Below, piece after piece: positions 29,725 through 37,697 of a DNA stretch of 37,865 nucleotides. The DNA is taken from assembly GCA_947378465.1 (NCBI GenBank), contig CANCJZ010000004.1, forward strand, positions 1 to 37,865, given 5' to 3'. Origin of the DNA: Flavobacteriaceae bacterium. GTDB taxonomy: Bacteria > Bacteroidota > Bacteroidia > Flavobacteriales > Flavobacteriaceae. Position numbers and translations under genes: made by a program. Position 1 is the first letter of the stretch; every line of letters begins with the position of its first letter. Below the pieces are notes generated by a model that was not told where the DNA came from, ran no database searches, and saw nothing but the letters and a program-made list of their open reading frames with translations.

Positions 29725-31841
29725 ATCAAATCATTCAATCACTTAAAACAGGAGCTACCCTATTAGAACAACTTCCCGCTCCAGAAGTCAAAAAAGGACA
29801 AGTGCTGATTAGAACCAGCAGAAGCTTAATTTCCCTAGGTACGGAACGCATGTTAGTTGAATTTGGAAAGTCAAGTTTACTAGCCAAAGCCCAACAACAA
29901 CCGGACAAAGTAAAACAAGTGCTGAATAAAATCAAGACAGAAGGTTTGAAAACTACTTTGGAAGCGGTCGCTAATAAACTAGACCAAGCTATCCCCTTAG
30001 GTTATTGCAACGTTGGGAAAGTAATTGCTATTGGGGAAGGCGTAACTGAGTTTGCCATTGGCGATCGAGTAGCTTCCAACGGAGCCCATGCGGAATACGT
30101 GTGCATTCCTAAAAATCTGGTGGCACACCTTCCCAACAATGTCACAGATGAGGAAGCTACTTTTACAGTAGTAGGCGCCATTGGGTTACAAGGAATTCGT
30201 TTATTGAATCCTACTTTGGGGGAAACCATCGTAGTGATAGGAATGGGGTTGATAGGAATGCTTACCGCTCAACTGCTAATGGCCAATGGTTGTAGCGTAA
30301 TTGGAGTAGATCCCGATGAAGAAAAACTGCGCCTTTCACAACAATGGGGCATCATTCCATTTCATCCTAAATCAGAAGGAGATTTGGTTGCATTTGTAAA
30401 TTCAATCACCAATCACATTGGATGTGATGGCGTAGTGATCACCGCATCCAGCAAAACCAATGATATCATTAGTCAATCGGCGCAAATGTCTCGAAAAAGA
30501 GGGCGCATTGTGTTGATAGGAGTGGTTGGATTACAACTCAACCGAGCGGATTTTTATGAAAAAGAATTGAGTTTTCAGGTATCCTGTTCCTATGGCCCAG
30601 GGAGGTACGATGATCATTATGAGTTAAAAGGTCAGGATTACCCATTGCCATTTGTACGCTGGACGGAGAAACGAAACTTTGAAGCTGTTCTGCAAGCCCT
30701 AGCAACCTCTAAACTTCAGGTAAAAGAGATGATTAGCGAGGTAATTCCCTTAGCAGAGTATCAAAGAATTTACAATCATATTGGAACAAGTAAATCCATT
30801 GCTACTATTTTAAAATACGAGGAGAATAGTTTGGAACCATTGCAAACTATTGCCTTATCAAATTATAACTACTCCAAATCAAAAGCCTGCATTGGCATCA
30901 TTGGGGCAGGTAATTTTACCCAAATGACCTTATTGCCTCTTTTAAAAAAAACCAATGTCCAATTGTACAGTATAGCTAGTACCAACGGGATTTCAAGTAC
31001 AAGCTTGGCTAAAAAATACAACTTTGCGTTTTCCACTACCAATCATCAAAGCATCTTGGAGGATTCCAATGTCAATTTGGTGATGATTACCACCCGACAT
31101 AACAGTCACGCACAATTAGTATGTGAATGTTTACTTCAAAAAAAACACGTATTTGTTGAAAAACCATTGGCGATTACCACACCTCAATTGCAAGTAATAC
31201 TCAAAACCTATCAGCTAACAGAAGGTAAATACAGCATTTCAGTGGGCTTTAATCGTCGATTTTCACCTCATAGTCAAAAAATAAAAGCAGTATTAGGTAC
31301 GCTTCCAATGAATATAATTGCCACAGTAAATGCGGGCAGCTTGCCTCCATCCGCTTGGGTACACGACCGCAAGGTAGGTGGAGGCCGAATTATTGGCGAA
31401 GCGTGTCATTTTATTGACCTAATCACTTATTTAACGGGAAGCTTGGTGAGTAGTGTATGTATGAATGCAATGGAATGCAATCCTCAAGAAACCACTGACA
31501 ATGCGACTATTTTATTAAAATATAAAAATGGTTCTACAGGAGTGATCAATTACTTTTCAAATGGATCAAAAGCTTATGCCAAAGAACGGATTGAAATATA
31601 TTCCCAAGAGCGCACAGCCATTATTGATAACTTCCGAAAAACAAAAGGCTACGGATTCAAAGGATTCAGCTCCTTTTCTTCTTCAATGGATAAAGGACAT
31701 AAAAATCAATTAGAACAACTAGTACAACAACTGCAGCAAGGAACTCCCCCGATTATTCCTTTTGAAGAGTTAGTCAACACCACTCAAGCGGCTTTAGCGG
31801 CTATTGAAAGTTTGAAAACCAAGCAATGGATCACTATTTAA
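29721..31841 (+). CDS. bi-domain oxidoreductase: zinc-type alcohol dehydrogenase-like domain fused to Gfo/Idh/MocA domain
   Basis: MDR-type Rossmann VVIGMGLIGMLTAQLL, then second Rossmann CIGIIGAGNFTQMTLLPLL with EKPLAI; ATGA overlap with asnB. Confidence 0.9.
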   Translation: MNQIIQSLKTGATLLEQLPAPEVKKGQVLIRTSRSLISLGTERMLVEFGKSSLLAKAQQQPDKVKQVLNKIKTEGLKTTLEAVANKLDQAIPLGYCNVGKVIAIGEGVTEFAIGDRVASNGAHAEYVCIPKNLVAHLPNNVTDEEATFTVVGAIGLQGIRLLNPTLGETIVVIGMGLIGMLTAQLLMANGCSVIGVDPDEEKLRLSQQWGIIPFHPKSEGDLVAFVNSITNHIGCDGVVITASSKTNDIISQSAQMSRKRGRIVLIGVVGLQLNRADFYEKELSFQVSCSYGPGRYDDHYELKGQDYPLPFVRWTEKRNFEAVLQALATSKLQVKEMISEVIPLAEYQRIYNHIGTSKSIATILKYEENSLEPLQTIALSNYNYSKSKACIGIIGAGNFTQMTLLPLLKKTNVQLYSIASTNGISSTSLAKKYNFAFSTTNHQSILEDSNVNLVMITTRHNSHAQLVCECLLQKKHVFVEKPLAITTPQLQVILKTYQLTEGKYSISVGFNRRFSPHSQKIKAVLGTLPMNIIATVNAGSLPPSAWVHDRKVGGGRIIGEACHFIDLITYLTGSLVSSVCMNAMECNPQETTDNATILLKYKNGSTGVINYFSNGSKAYAKERIEIYSQERTAIIDNFRKTKGYGFKGFSSFSSSMDKGHKNQLEQLVQQLQQGTPPIIPFEELVNTTQAALAAIESLKTKQWITI

Positions 31842-31898
31842 TTGTTTTATTTTAAATAAATTAAAAATTTTATTTTATTAAAATAAAAAAATAGAGAC

Positions 31899-32234
31899 AC
31901 TTAAAAATAATGATTTTTCCTTTTCCAAAAACTATTTTTGAACGGGGAAAAATAATTTTAAAGGGGCTAAAACTATTTTTACCCCACGCATCAAATACTT
32001 TTGAAGCCTAAAATAATAGTTTTAAGCCCTATTGAATGTCTTTTGCATAGGGAAAAATCATTTTTGGAAAAGGAAAAATCATTTTTGAAGGCGCTGAAAT
32101 ACTTTTACCCCATTCAAAAATATTTTTTGAGGCTTCAAAAACAATTCTATAAAGTTCAAAAAACATTTTAGAAGCTTCAAAAAACATTTTGTAGCTTTCG
32201 TTAATTGTTTTTGAAAGGGGAAAAACCATTTTTA
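31899..32234. repeat. 16-unit tandem array, strict 21-bp period, highly diverged units
   Basis: Sequential 21-mers from 31899 all carry an A-tract then T-tract at the same register, e.g. catagggaaaaatcatttttg / gaaaaggaaaaatcatttttg / aaagttcaaaaaacattttag / aagcttcaaaaaacattttgt / aaaggggaaaaaccattttta. Confidence 0.88.
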
Positions 32235-32368
32235 AGCAGCAGGTTTCTTATAGGTTGTAGGCTTATTTTAAGTTTTATAGTTAGGTTATCCGTTTTTAAG
32301 AACTTTATAACCCATATAGTCACTCCCAACCTCCTACAACTTACCCCCTAAAAAATCTATTACCAAAA

Positions 32369-32402
32369 AAAACAGGTCTTTCAAAAATGAAACACCTGTT
32401 TT
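32369..32402. terminator. stem-loop in convergent intergenic region (possible bidirectional terminator)
   Basis: aaaacaggt..ttca-aaaa-tgaa..acctgtttt. Confidence 0.6.
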
Positions 32403-32443
32403 CAACCAAACTTTATTTACCTAATTAACTTTCTAAAATTAAT

Positions 32444-32468
32444 ACTCAATCGCATTGAGTTTTTTTTT
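32444..32468 (+). terminator. Rho-independent-like terminator
   Basis: actcaat-cgc-attgagt followed by a T-run. Confidence 0.7.
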
Positions 32469-32573
32469 GTTTTTAAGATTACCTCCAGGTTAGAGGAGAT
32501 AATCTCGAAACAAAACATATATAATCAAATAATGAAGATTCTAAATTTATATTAAGGACAGGTAAATGTTATG

Positions 32574-33632
32574 TTAACTTGTCCGCCGAGCACCGGCACC
32601 TGTTGTTCCAACAAAACCATTATCCGTAGTAGCACCACCGCCCGCTCCAATTACGGATCCGGCTGCCGTTGCTGGTGTCCCATTACCAAGTCCACCGATT
32701 CCTCCACCAGGACCCACTCCGTTACCGCCTTTAGCAGTCAAAGAATTAATTGATATTAAGGCACCATTTCCATTAATATTTGTAGTGCCTCCAGTTGCGA
32801 CTCCTCCAGTAGAAAGTTGATTCGTTTTCCCACCGCTTCCACCTGTAGCGGTCAAGGTAGTCCCATTATAAGTAGCAGTACTAGTACCCCCAGCAATCCC
32901 AAGAACAACAACTCCAGTCACTGGAGCCCCTCCTGTACCAACAGAATAACTAATCGTACTACCATAAGCTACAGTGATTACCTTGGAACAATAAGCGCCA
33001 CTAGCGCCTCCACTTGGCCACGGTGGATTGTATCCCATTGCACCACTACCGCCTCCTCCATACACCTCAACAGTTGCTTGTGTAACTCCATTAGGTATGG
33101 CTAAAGTTCCGCTTCCTGAAGTAAAGATATTTACGGCATTATATACAGTAATTGGATAAGTAGAAGTACCTCCATTATAAGTTGCTGTTATGTTTGTAGC
33201 TCCTGCCGAAACTCCAGTAATCACTCCAGTTGAACTATTAATAGACGCTACGGCTGGATTACTTGATAACCATGCAACTCCAGTAGTAATTCGAATTCCT
33301 GAAACATATACTTCAGGAGTTACGGTGCACCCTACTAATACATCCTTGGCAAAGGTCAAAATAGGTCGGTCGTTATTAGAGGACAAACAGAACGACCAAG
33401 CGCCATTTTCATAGGAACGGAGGCATTTAGATGTTTGATCGTAAATGAGCATCCCATTCACTGGAGCGATGATGTCCGAAACTTGCGCTACTCTTGGAAG
33501 CAATAAAGCTTTGTTCGTAGCTGTCAAATCTAAAATGGCATTGCTATCAGGACTTGTTGTTCCAATACCTACTTGGCTATAGCCAAAGCAGCTAAATAGA
33601 AATAAAATCAGATAATATAGTGTTGTTTTCAT
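32574..33632 (-). CDS. secreted glycine-rich adhesin-like protein with Big_2-like domain (C-terminus apparently frameshifted; unshifted stop would be 32552)
   Basis: N-terminus MKTTLYYLILFLFSCFGYSQVGIGTTSPDSNAILDLTATNKALLLPRV; Ig-like WLSSNPAVASINSSTGVITGVSAGATNITATYNGG; Gly-rich C-terminal half. Confidence 0.85.
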   Translation of the reverse strand: MKTTLYYLILFLFSCFGYSQVGIGTTSPDSNAILDLTATNKALLLPRVAQVSDIIAPVNGMLIYDQTSKCLRSYENGAWSFCLSSNNDRPILTFAKDVLVGCTVTPEVYVSGIRITTGVAWLSSNPAVASINSSTGVITGVSAGATNITATYNGGTSTYPITVYNAVNIFTSGSGTLAIPNGVTQATVEVYGGGGSGAMGYNPPWPSGGASGAYCSKVITVAYGSTISYSVGTGGAPVTGVVVLGIAGGTSTATYNGTTLTATGGSGGKTNQLSTGGVATGGTTNINGNGALISINSLTAKGGNGVGPGGGIGGLGNGTPATAAGSVIGAGGGATTDNGFVGTTGAGARRTS

Positions 33633-33665
33633 TTTAATTGTGTGTGTTTGAAAATTTGTTTCTTA

Positions 33666-34301
33666 TTATAATCGATAGGCAATGCTCACATTAGCAATAC
33701 TCATTTTACCGATATCGGTATTGGTCGCACTTCCTTTATTAAAGTCACCAGGATTTTTATCCACATTCAATAGTCCTACAAAACAATGAGCTTCCACAAG
33801 CCATTTTGAGGTAATATTATAGGCAATTCCTAAGGAAGGTCCTAAATCAAAATCCTTAATATAGGCATTGGGTTTCTCAGAATCGAATTTGTTGGTCCGC
33901 TCTCGTGCTGCATAGGCTATATAATTAATTTGTGGTCCTAATTGAAGGTTGAAATGTTGACTAATATTGTATTTCAATAACAATGGTAAACTGATGATGG
34001 ACATTTTTAATTTTTCTTCCACAGTGATGTAATAGTTTCCATAGTAGGGCCATATTTCAGTACGATTGGAATTGGCGTGGATTCGGATATAATCAATTTC
34101 AGGAATAAAACTAATTTTATCACTTAATGGGATTTCGCAGGCAAGTCCTATTTGATAGCCTATTCCGCCTTTCCAATTGGCTTGTTTCCCAGAAAAAAAT
34201 GCTGTATTGGCACCTGCTTTAATGGTAAAGCGCTCTTTCCTATCTTGTGCAGTCACTGAATTAACAACAGCGATTATGAATAATAGTATAATTTTTTTCA
34301 T
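33666..34301 (-). CDS. outer-membrane beta-barrel protein (PorT/OMP_b-brl-like)
   Basis: Signal peptide, FTIKAGANTAFFSGKQANWKGGIGYQIGLACEIPLSDKISFIPEIDY, C-terminal aromatic-type barrel strand IANVSIAYRL. Confidence 0.8.
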   Translation of the reverse strand: MKKIILLFIIAVVNSVTAQDRKERFTIKAGANTAFFSGKQANWKGGIGYQIGLACEIPLSDKISFIPEIDYIRIHANSNRTEIWPYYGNYYITVEEKLKMSIISLPLLLKYNISQHFNLQLGPQINYIAYAARERTNKFDSEKPNAYIKDFDLGPSLGIAYNITSKWLVEAHCFVGLLNVDKNPGDFNKGSATNTDIGKMSIANVSIAYRL

Positions 34302-34825
34302 AACATTGAATTGGTTTCTAATTGATCGCTTTTAAAATCATCTGAAACAAAATTAGAGACAATGGATTTAGGCTTGATGGTTAAACTTGCTTTAGCCTTG
34401 TTATTTTTGATTTTATTTTCAGTTATGGGCATATTTTTATGAATTAATTGAACTAATTCCACTGCATCTTCAAGAATGGCTTCCTTAATTTTTAATTCAA
34501 TAAAATCAAATTCTTTAACGATCAATAATTTATATTCGTAATCCTTAATCATAAGCGCAATGATAAATGCAGTTAGCACTTGAAAAAGGATAAGATTCGC
34601 GGTGGTTTTCAAGAATAAATAATCTACTGCAAAAGTGAGCGCAATAGCTACAATGAAGAAAAGATAGTTTTTGTGATACTTTTTTCTTTTGTATAAAAAA
34701 GTTTTCTTAATCAATTCCAAAGGGATCGTTAAGGTTGAAGAATCTCTGTAAATTTTTACTAGGGATGAAGTTACTATACCTATAGCATTTTCACCATTTC
34801 CGTTTTTTTTAGCTATGTTTTTCAT
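34298..34825 (-). CDS. hypothetical membrane protein (two adjacent TM segments)
   Basis: NYLFFIVAIALTFAVDYLFL and ANLILFQVLTAFIIALMI; 4-bp overlap with downstream OMP gene. Confidence 0.65.
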   Translation of the reverse strand: MKNIAKKNGNGENAIGIVTSSLVKIYRDSSTLTIPLELIKKTFLYKRKKYHKNYLFFIVAIALTFAVDYLFLKTTANLILFQVLTAFIIALMIKDYEYKLLIVKEFDFIELKIKEAILEDAVELVQLIHKNMPITENKIKNNKAKASLTIKPKSIVSNFVSDDFKSDQLETNSML

Positions 34826-34858
34826 TTTAGATTAATTCAGTAGTTAATAACAACTTTG

Positions 34859-35287
34859 TCAATTAATGTTTTTATCATTTGTGTGTCCTTCATTGGAACT
34901 GCTATGTATTATCTTTAATTCCTTTAGCTTTATGATCAAATATTTTAAAAACACTGTTTTTCTATCAAATAAATCCAAATAGATAATGCCCTCCATTTTG
35001 TACAAACTATGGTCAAAATTTTTGATGCGTGCTCCAAGAAAAACGGTATCCACTTTAGAATGTATATAACTCAAATTCAACACATCTTCATTGTGATTGA
35101 TGATTACCAAGGCGCAATCAAAATCCACCTTATCATAGGCATACAAATTTTTAGCACTTGCACATTGCTTGATGTCAAATGAATTTCCAAAAAAGCGATA
35201 GATCAATCTTGAATATCCTTTTGAGGTATCAAAAACCAAAACTTTTTTCTTTTGAATCGTAGTATTCGTTACGTCGTTCGTCTCCAT
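34859..35287 (-). CDS. hypothetical protein, possible degenerate response-regulator receiver fold
   Basis: KKVLVFDTSKGYSRLIYRFFGNSFDIKQCASAKNLYAYDKVDFDCALVIINH resembles a receiver beta1-alpha1-beta2-alpha2-beta3 pattern. Confidence 0.55.
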   Translation of the reverse strand: METNDVTNTTIQKKKVLVFDTSKGYSRLIYRFFGNSFDIKQCASAKNLYAYDKVDFDCALVIINHNEDVLNLSYIHSKVDTVFLGARIKNFDHSLYKMEGIIYLDLFDRKTVFLKYLIIKLKELKIIHSSSNEGHTNDKNIN

Positions 35288-35567
35288 CCTTTCAATTATT
35301 TATTTATTATTCTGACTTTACAGTAAATTATTATCTCCATGAGATAGGCATATAATTATCACTTAATTTTAGATATACTACTCAACTAATTCTGTCAATT
35401 GGAATTAGTAACTCTTACCTTCCTTTACAAAATTATTTAACAATAGAATGACAGAGTTTGTAATAATTGATTACTCATTATGAAATTTGACTAAAATTGC
35501 AATGATTGGCTTTTAAACAATCTATAATCGCTCTTAATTAACACATTAGATAAAACATTAAATTATT

Positions 35568-35751
35568 ATGAATGAGATATTTTATCAAATCCAGCAATCC
35601 AATATCAATTATAACAAGGAGGAAGTGAATACAATACTATTCTTTTGTAGAAGAATCGCCACTTGAAATTAAAATACATGTAGCGCTTTTAAAAAAAAAG
35701 GGGGACTATAATTGGCATTCCATTAGTGGGCAATTAATAAATAAGAAATGA
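35568..35751 (+). pseudogene. small (about 60 aa) ORF with apparent +1 frameshift, coupled to heparinase gene start
   Basis: Frame 1 MNEIFYQIQQSNINYNKEEVNTILFF, then, after a tttt tract, frame 2 VEESPLEIKIHVALLKKKGDYNWHSISGQLINKK*, whose TGA overlaps ATG 35748; length 184 nt = 3n+1. Confidence 0.5.
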
Positions 35752-37613
35752 AACGACTAACACTTGCTTTTGAATTGGTGAAAAATATGGGGTTTCGGTA
35801 TGTCCTGTATAGAATTTGGTTTTTCTCCCAAAAAAAAGCAGGTGTTTTAAAATACGTCCATCCTACTAAGCCAAAGTCCCTTTTTTATATTAGTCTTGAT
35901 CAATGGAGAAATACTCCTTCTCATTTTTTATTTGAAAATAGAAAGGCTTTACATTTTAAAAGAAAACCATCTTTCATTTTAAAAGAAAAAGCAGAACGTA
36001 TATTGAATGGCGAAATCCAATATTTCAGTAATGAATGGATTCCTTTGGGAAATGAGTACAATTGGATTACCAATCCTGATACCCATTACGAATACAACAA
36101 TGCACAACATTGGAGCGAGATTAACGATTTCAACACTGCTCAAGGAGATATTAAATATGTATGGGAAAAATCGCGCTTTAGTTATTTGATTACGCTGATG
36201 CGTTACGACTATCATTTTGACGAAGATCATTCCGAATTTGTATTTAAAGAAATCGATAGTTGGATTCAATGGAATTCGATAAATCAAGGTCCAAACTGGA
36301 AGTGCAGTCAGGAAATTTCGTTGCGATTGTTTAATTGGATGTATCTTTTGAATTTTTATAAAGATTCTATTTATTTGACTCCTGAGTTGTGGGCTAAGAT
36401 TCAAAATGTGCTGTATTGGCAATTGCACCACATTTACCATCATATCCATTTTTCGCGTATTGCAGTTCGAAACAATCACGCATTGACGGAAACCTTAGCG
36501 TTAAGTTTGTCGGAGTTGTTTTTCCCCTTTATTCCTGAGGCAAAAAAATGGAGCAAACGAGGACGTAAGTATTTTGAACAAGAAATCGATTATCAGATTT
36601 ATGCTGATGGGGCCTTTATTCAACACAGTATGAATTACCATAGAGTGTTGATTCAGTTGTTGAGTTTTGGATTGCATATCACTCAAAAAGCACAAAAGCC
36701 TTTTTCCAAAAAGGTATATAATAAAGCCTATCAGAGTTTGAATTTCCTTATTCAATTTGTTCAAAAAGAAAATGGGTATTTGCCTAATTATGGCGCCAAT
36801 GATGGCGCTTGGTTTTTTCCATTAAGCGATAGTGAGTATAGGGATTATCGTCCGCAATTGAATAGTTTGCACACCTTACTTACGGGAAGCCCAATTTTTG
36901 GAGAACAGGAAGATTTTTTTGAAAGGCAAGAAAGTCGTTACTCCTATCCCCGAATAAAAATCCAAATGGGGATGGTGGTTTTTGAATCATCAGGCTATTA
37001 TTTGTTTAGAAAAGAACATTCTTTTACTTTTATAAAATGCGGTAGTTATAGGGACCGACCTTCCCATGCGGACAACCTACATGTGGACATTTGGTGTAAA
37101 GGAGTAAATATAATTAGAGACAGCGGTTCCTATAAATATAATACTGATGAAAGAAGTTTCAAATACTTTTTTGGGACCTTATCCCATAATACTGTGATTG
37201 TGGACAACCACGACCAAATGCTCAAAGGAGGTCGCTTTATATGGTATTATTGGTCCAAGGCATTGGTCGTAAAAACTAAAGAAACCGAGGAAGCATTTAT
37301 CTTTGAAGGTACGATTAAGGCTTTTCAACAATTGGGAGGGATTCATCACAAACGAAGACTTGTTATTTATAAAAATAAAAACTTATGGGAAATCAAAGAT
37401 GCAATAATTGCCCCTAAGAATCATAAAACACATCAATTATGGCATAGCCTCCCTGATGCTGATCTTTGTGAATTAGAGATTCAATCGGACAGTTCTTTAG
37501 GAAAAGAGTATTTGCAATCCTATTATTCTTCTTTTTATGGATCAAAAGAACTTCAAAATTGCATTGCCTTTGAATTTAAGAATAAGATAAAAACCAGAAT
37601 TTCTTTAAAATAA
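35748..37613 (+). CDS. heparinase II/III-family polysaccharide lyase-like protein
   Basis: RNNHALTETLALSLSELFFP, IQHSMNYHRVLIQLLSFGL, RDRPSHADNLHVDIWCKGVNIIRDSGSYKYN...FFGTLSHNTVIVDNHDQM. Confidence 0.9.
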   Translation: MKRLTLAFELVKNMGFRYVLYRIWFFSQKKAGVLKYVHPTKPKSLFYISLDQWRNTPSHFLFENRKALHFKRKPSFILKEKAERILNGEIQYFSNEWIPLGNEYNWITNPDTHYEYNNAQHWSEINDFNTAQGDIKYVWEKSRFSYLITLMRYDYHFDEDHSEFVFKEIDSWIQWNSINQGPNWKCSQEISLRLFNWMYLLNFYKDSIYLTPELWAKIQNVLYWQLHHIYHHIHFSRIAVRNNHALTETLALSLSELFFPFIPEAKKWSKRGRKYFEQEIDYQIYADGAFIQHSMNYHRVLIQLLSFGLHITQKAQKPFSKKVYNKAYQSLNFLIQFVQKENGYLPNYGANDGAWFFPLSDSEYRDYRPQLNSLHTLLTGSPIFGEQEDFFERQESRYSYPRIKIQMGMVVFESSGYYLFRKEHSFTFIKCGSYRDRPSHADNLHVDIWCKGVNIIRDSGSYKYNTDERSFKYFFGTLSHNTVIVDNHDQMLKGGRFIWYYWSKALVVKTKETEEAFIFEGTIKAFQQLGGIHHKRRLVIYKNKNLWEIKDAIIAPKNHKTHQLWHSLPDADLCELEIQSDSSLGKEYLQSYYSSFYGSKELQNCIAFEFKNKIKTRISLK

Positions 37614-37617
37614 AAAA

Positions 37618-37639
37618 GTGATTCGAAATTACTAATCAC
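37618..37639 (-). terminator. candidate second minus-strand terminator
   Basis: Minus strand reads gtgatt-agtaatttcg-aatcac-ttttttatttt. Confidence 0.5.
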
Positions 37640-37645
37640 AAAAAA

Positions 37646-37668
37646 CCACCTTTTTATAGGTGGCTTTT
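37646..37668. terminator. bidirectional terminator-like hairpin
   Basis: ccacct-tttata-ggtgg with T-run on + and A-run upstream (T-run on -). Confidence 0.65.
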
Positions 37669-37697
37669 CAAAAAATAGTAGTGGTTGTTTAAAGGAA

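Noticed and set aside
12607-31841. Prophage or integrative element
   Set aside because: No integrase, tRNA, att-like repeats or phage structural genes inside this segment; the content is a normal polysaccharide locus.
31899-32234. CRISPR array
   Set aside because: Period is only 21 bp with no conserved repeat alternating with unique spacers of CRISPR length, and no cas genes in the window.
32571-33104. Plus-strand ORFs 32571-32753 and 32817-33104
   Set aside because: Antisense to the Gly-rich adhesin, Ser/Thr/Pro-rich composition expected from its reverse complement; no independent support.
35979-36479. 166-aa minus-strand ORF antisense to the heparinase gene
   Set aside because: Shadow ORF opposite a well-supported coding region; no recognisable domain.
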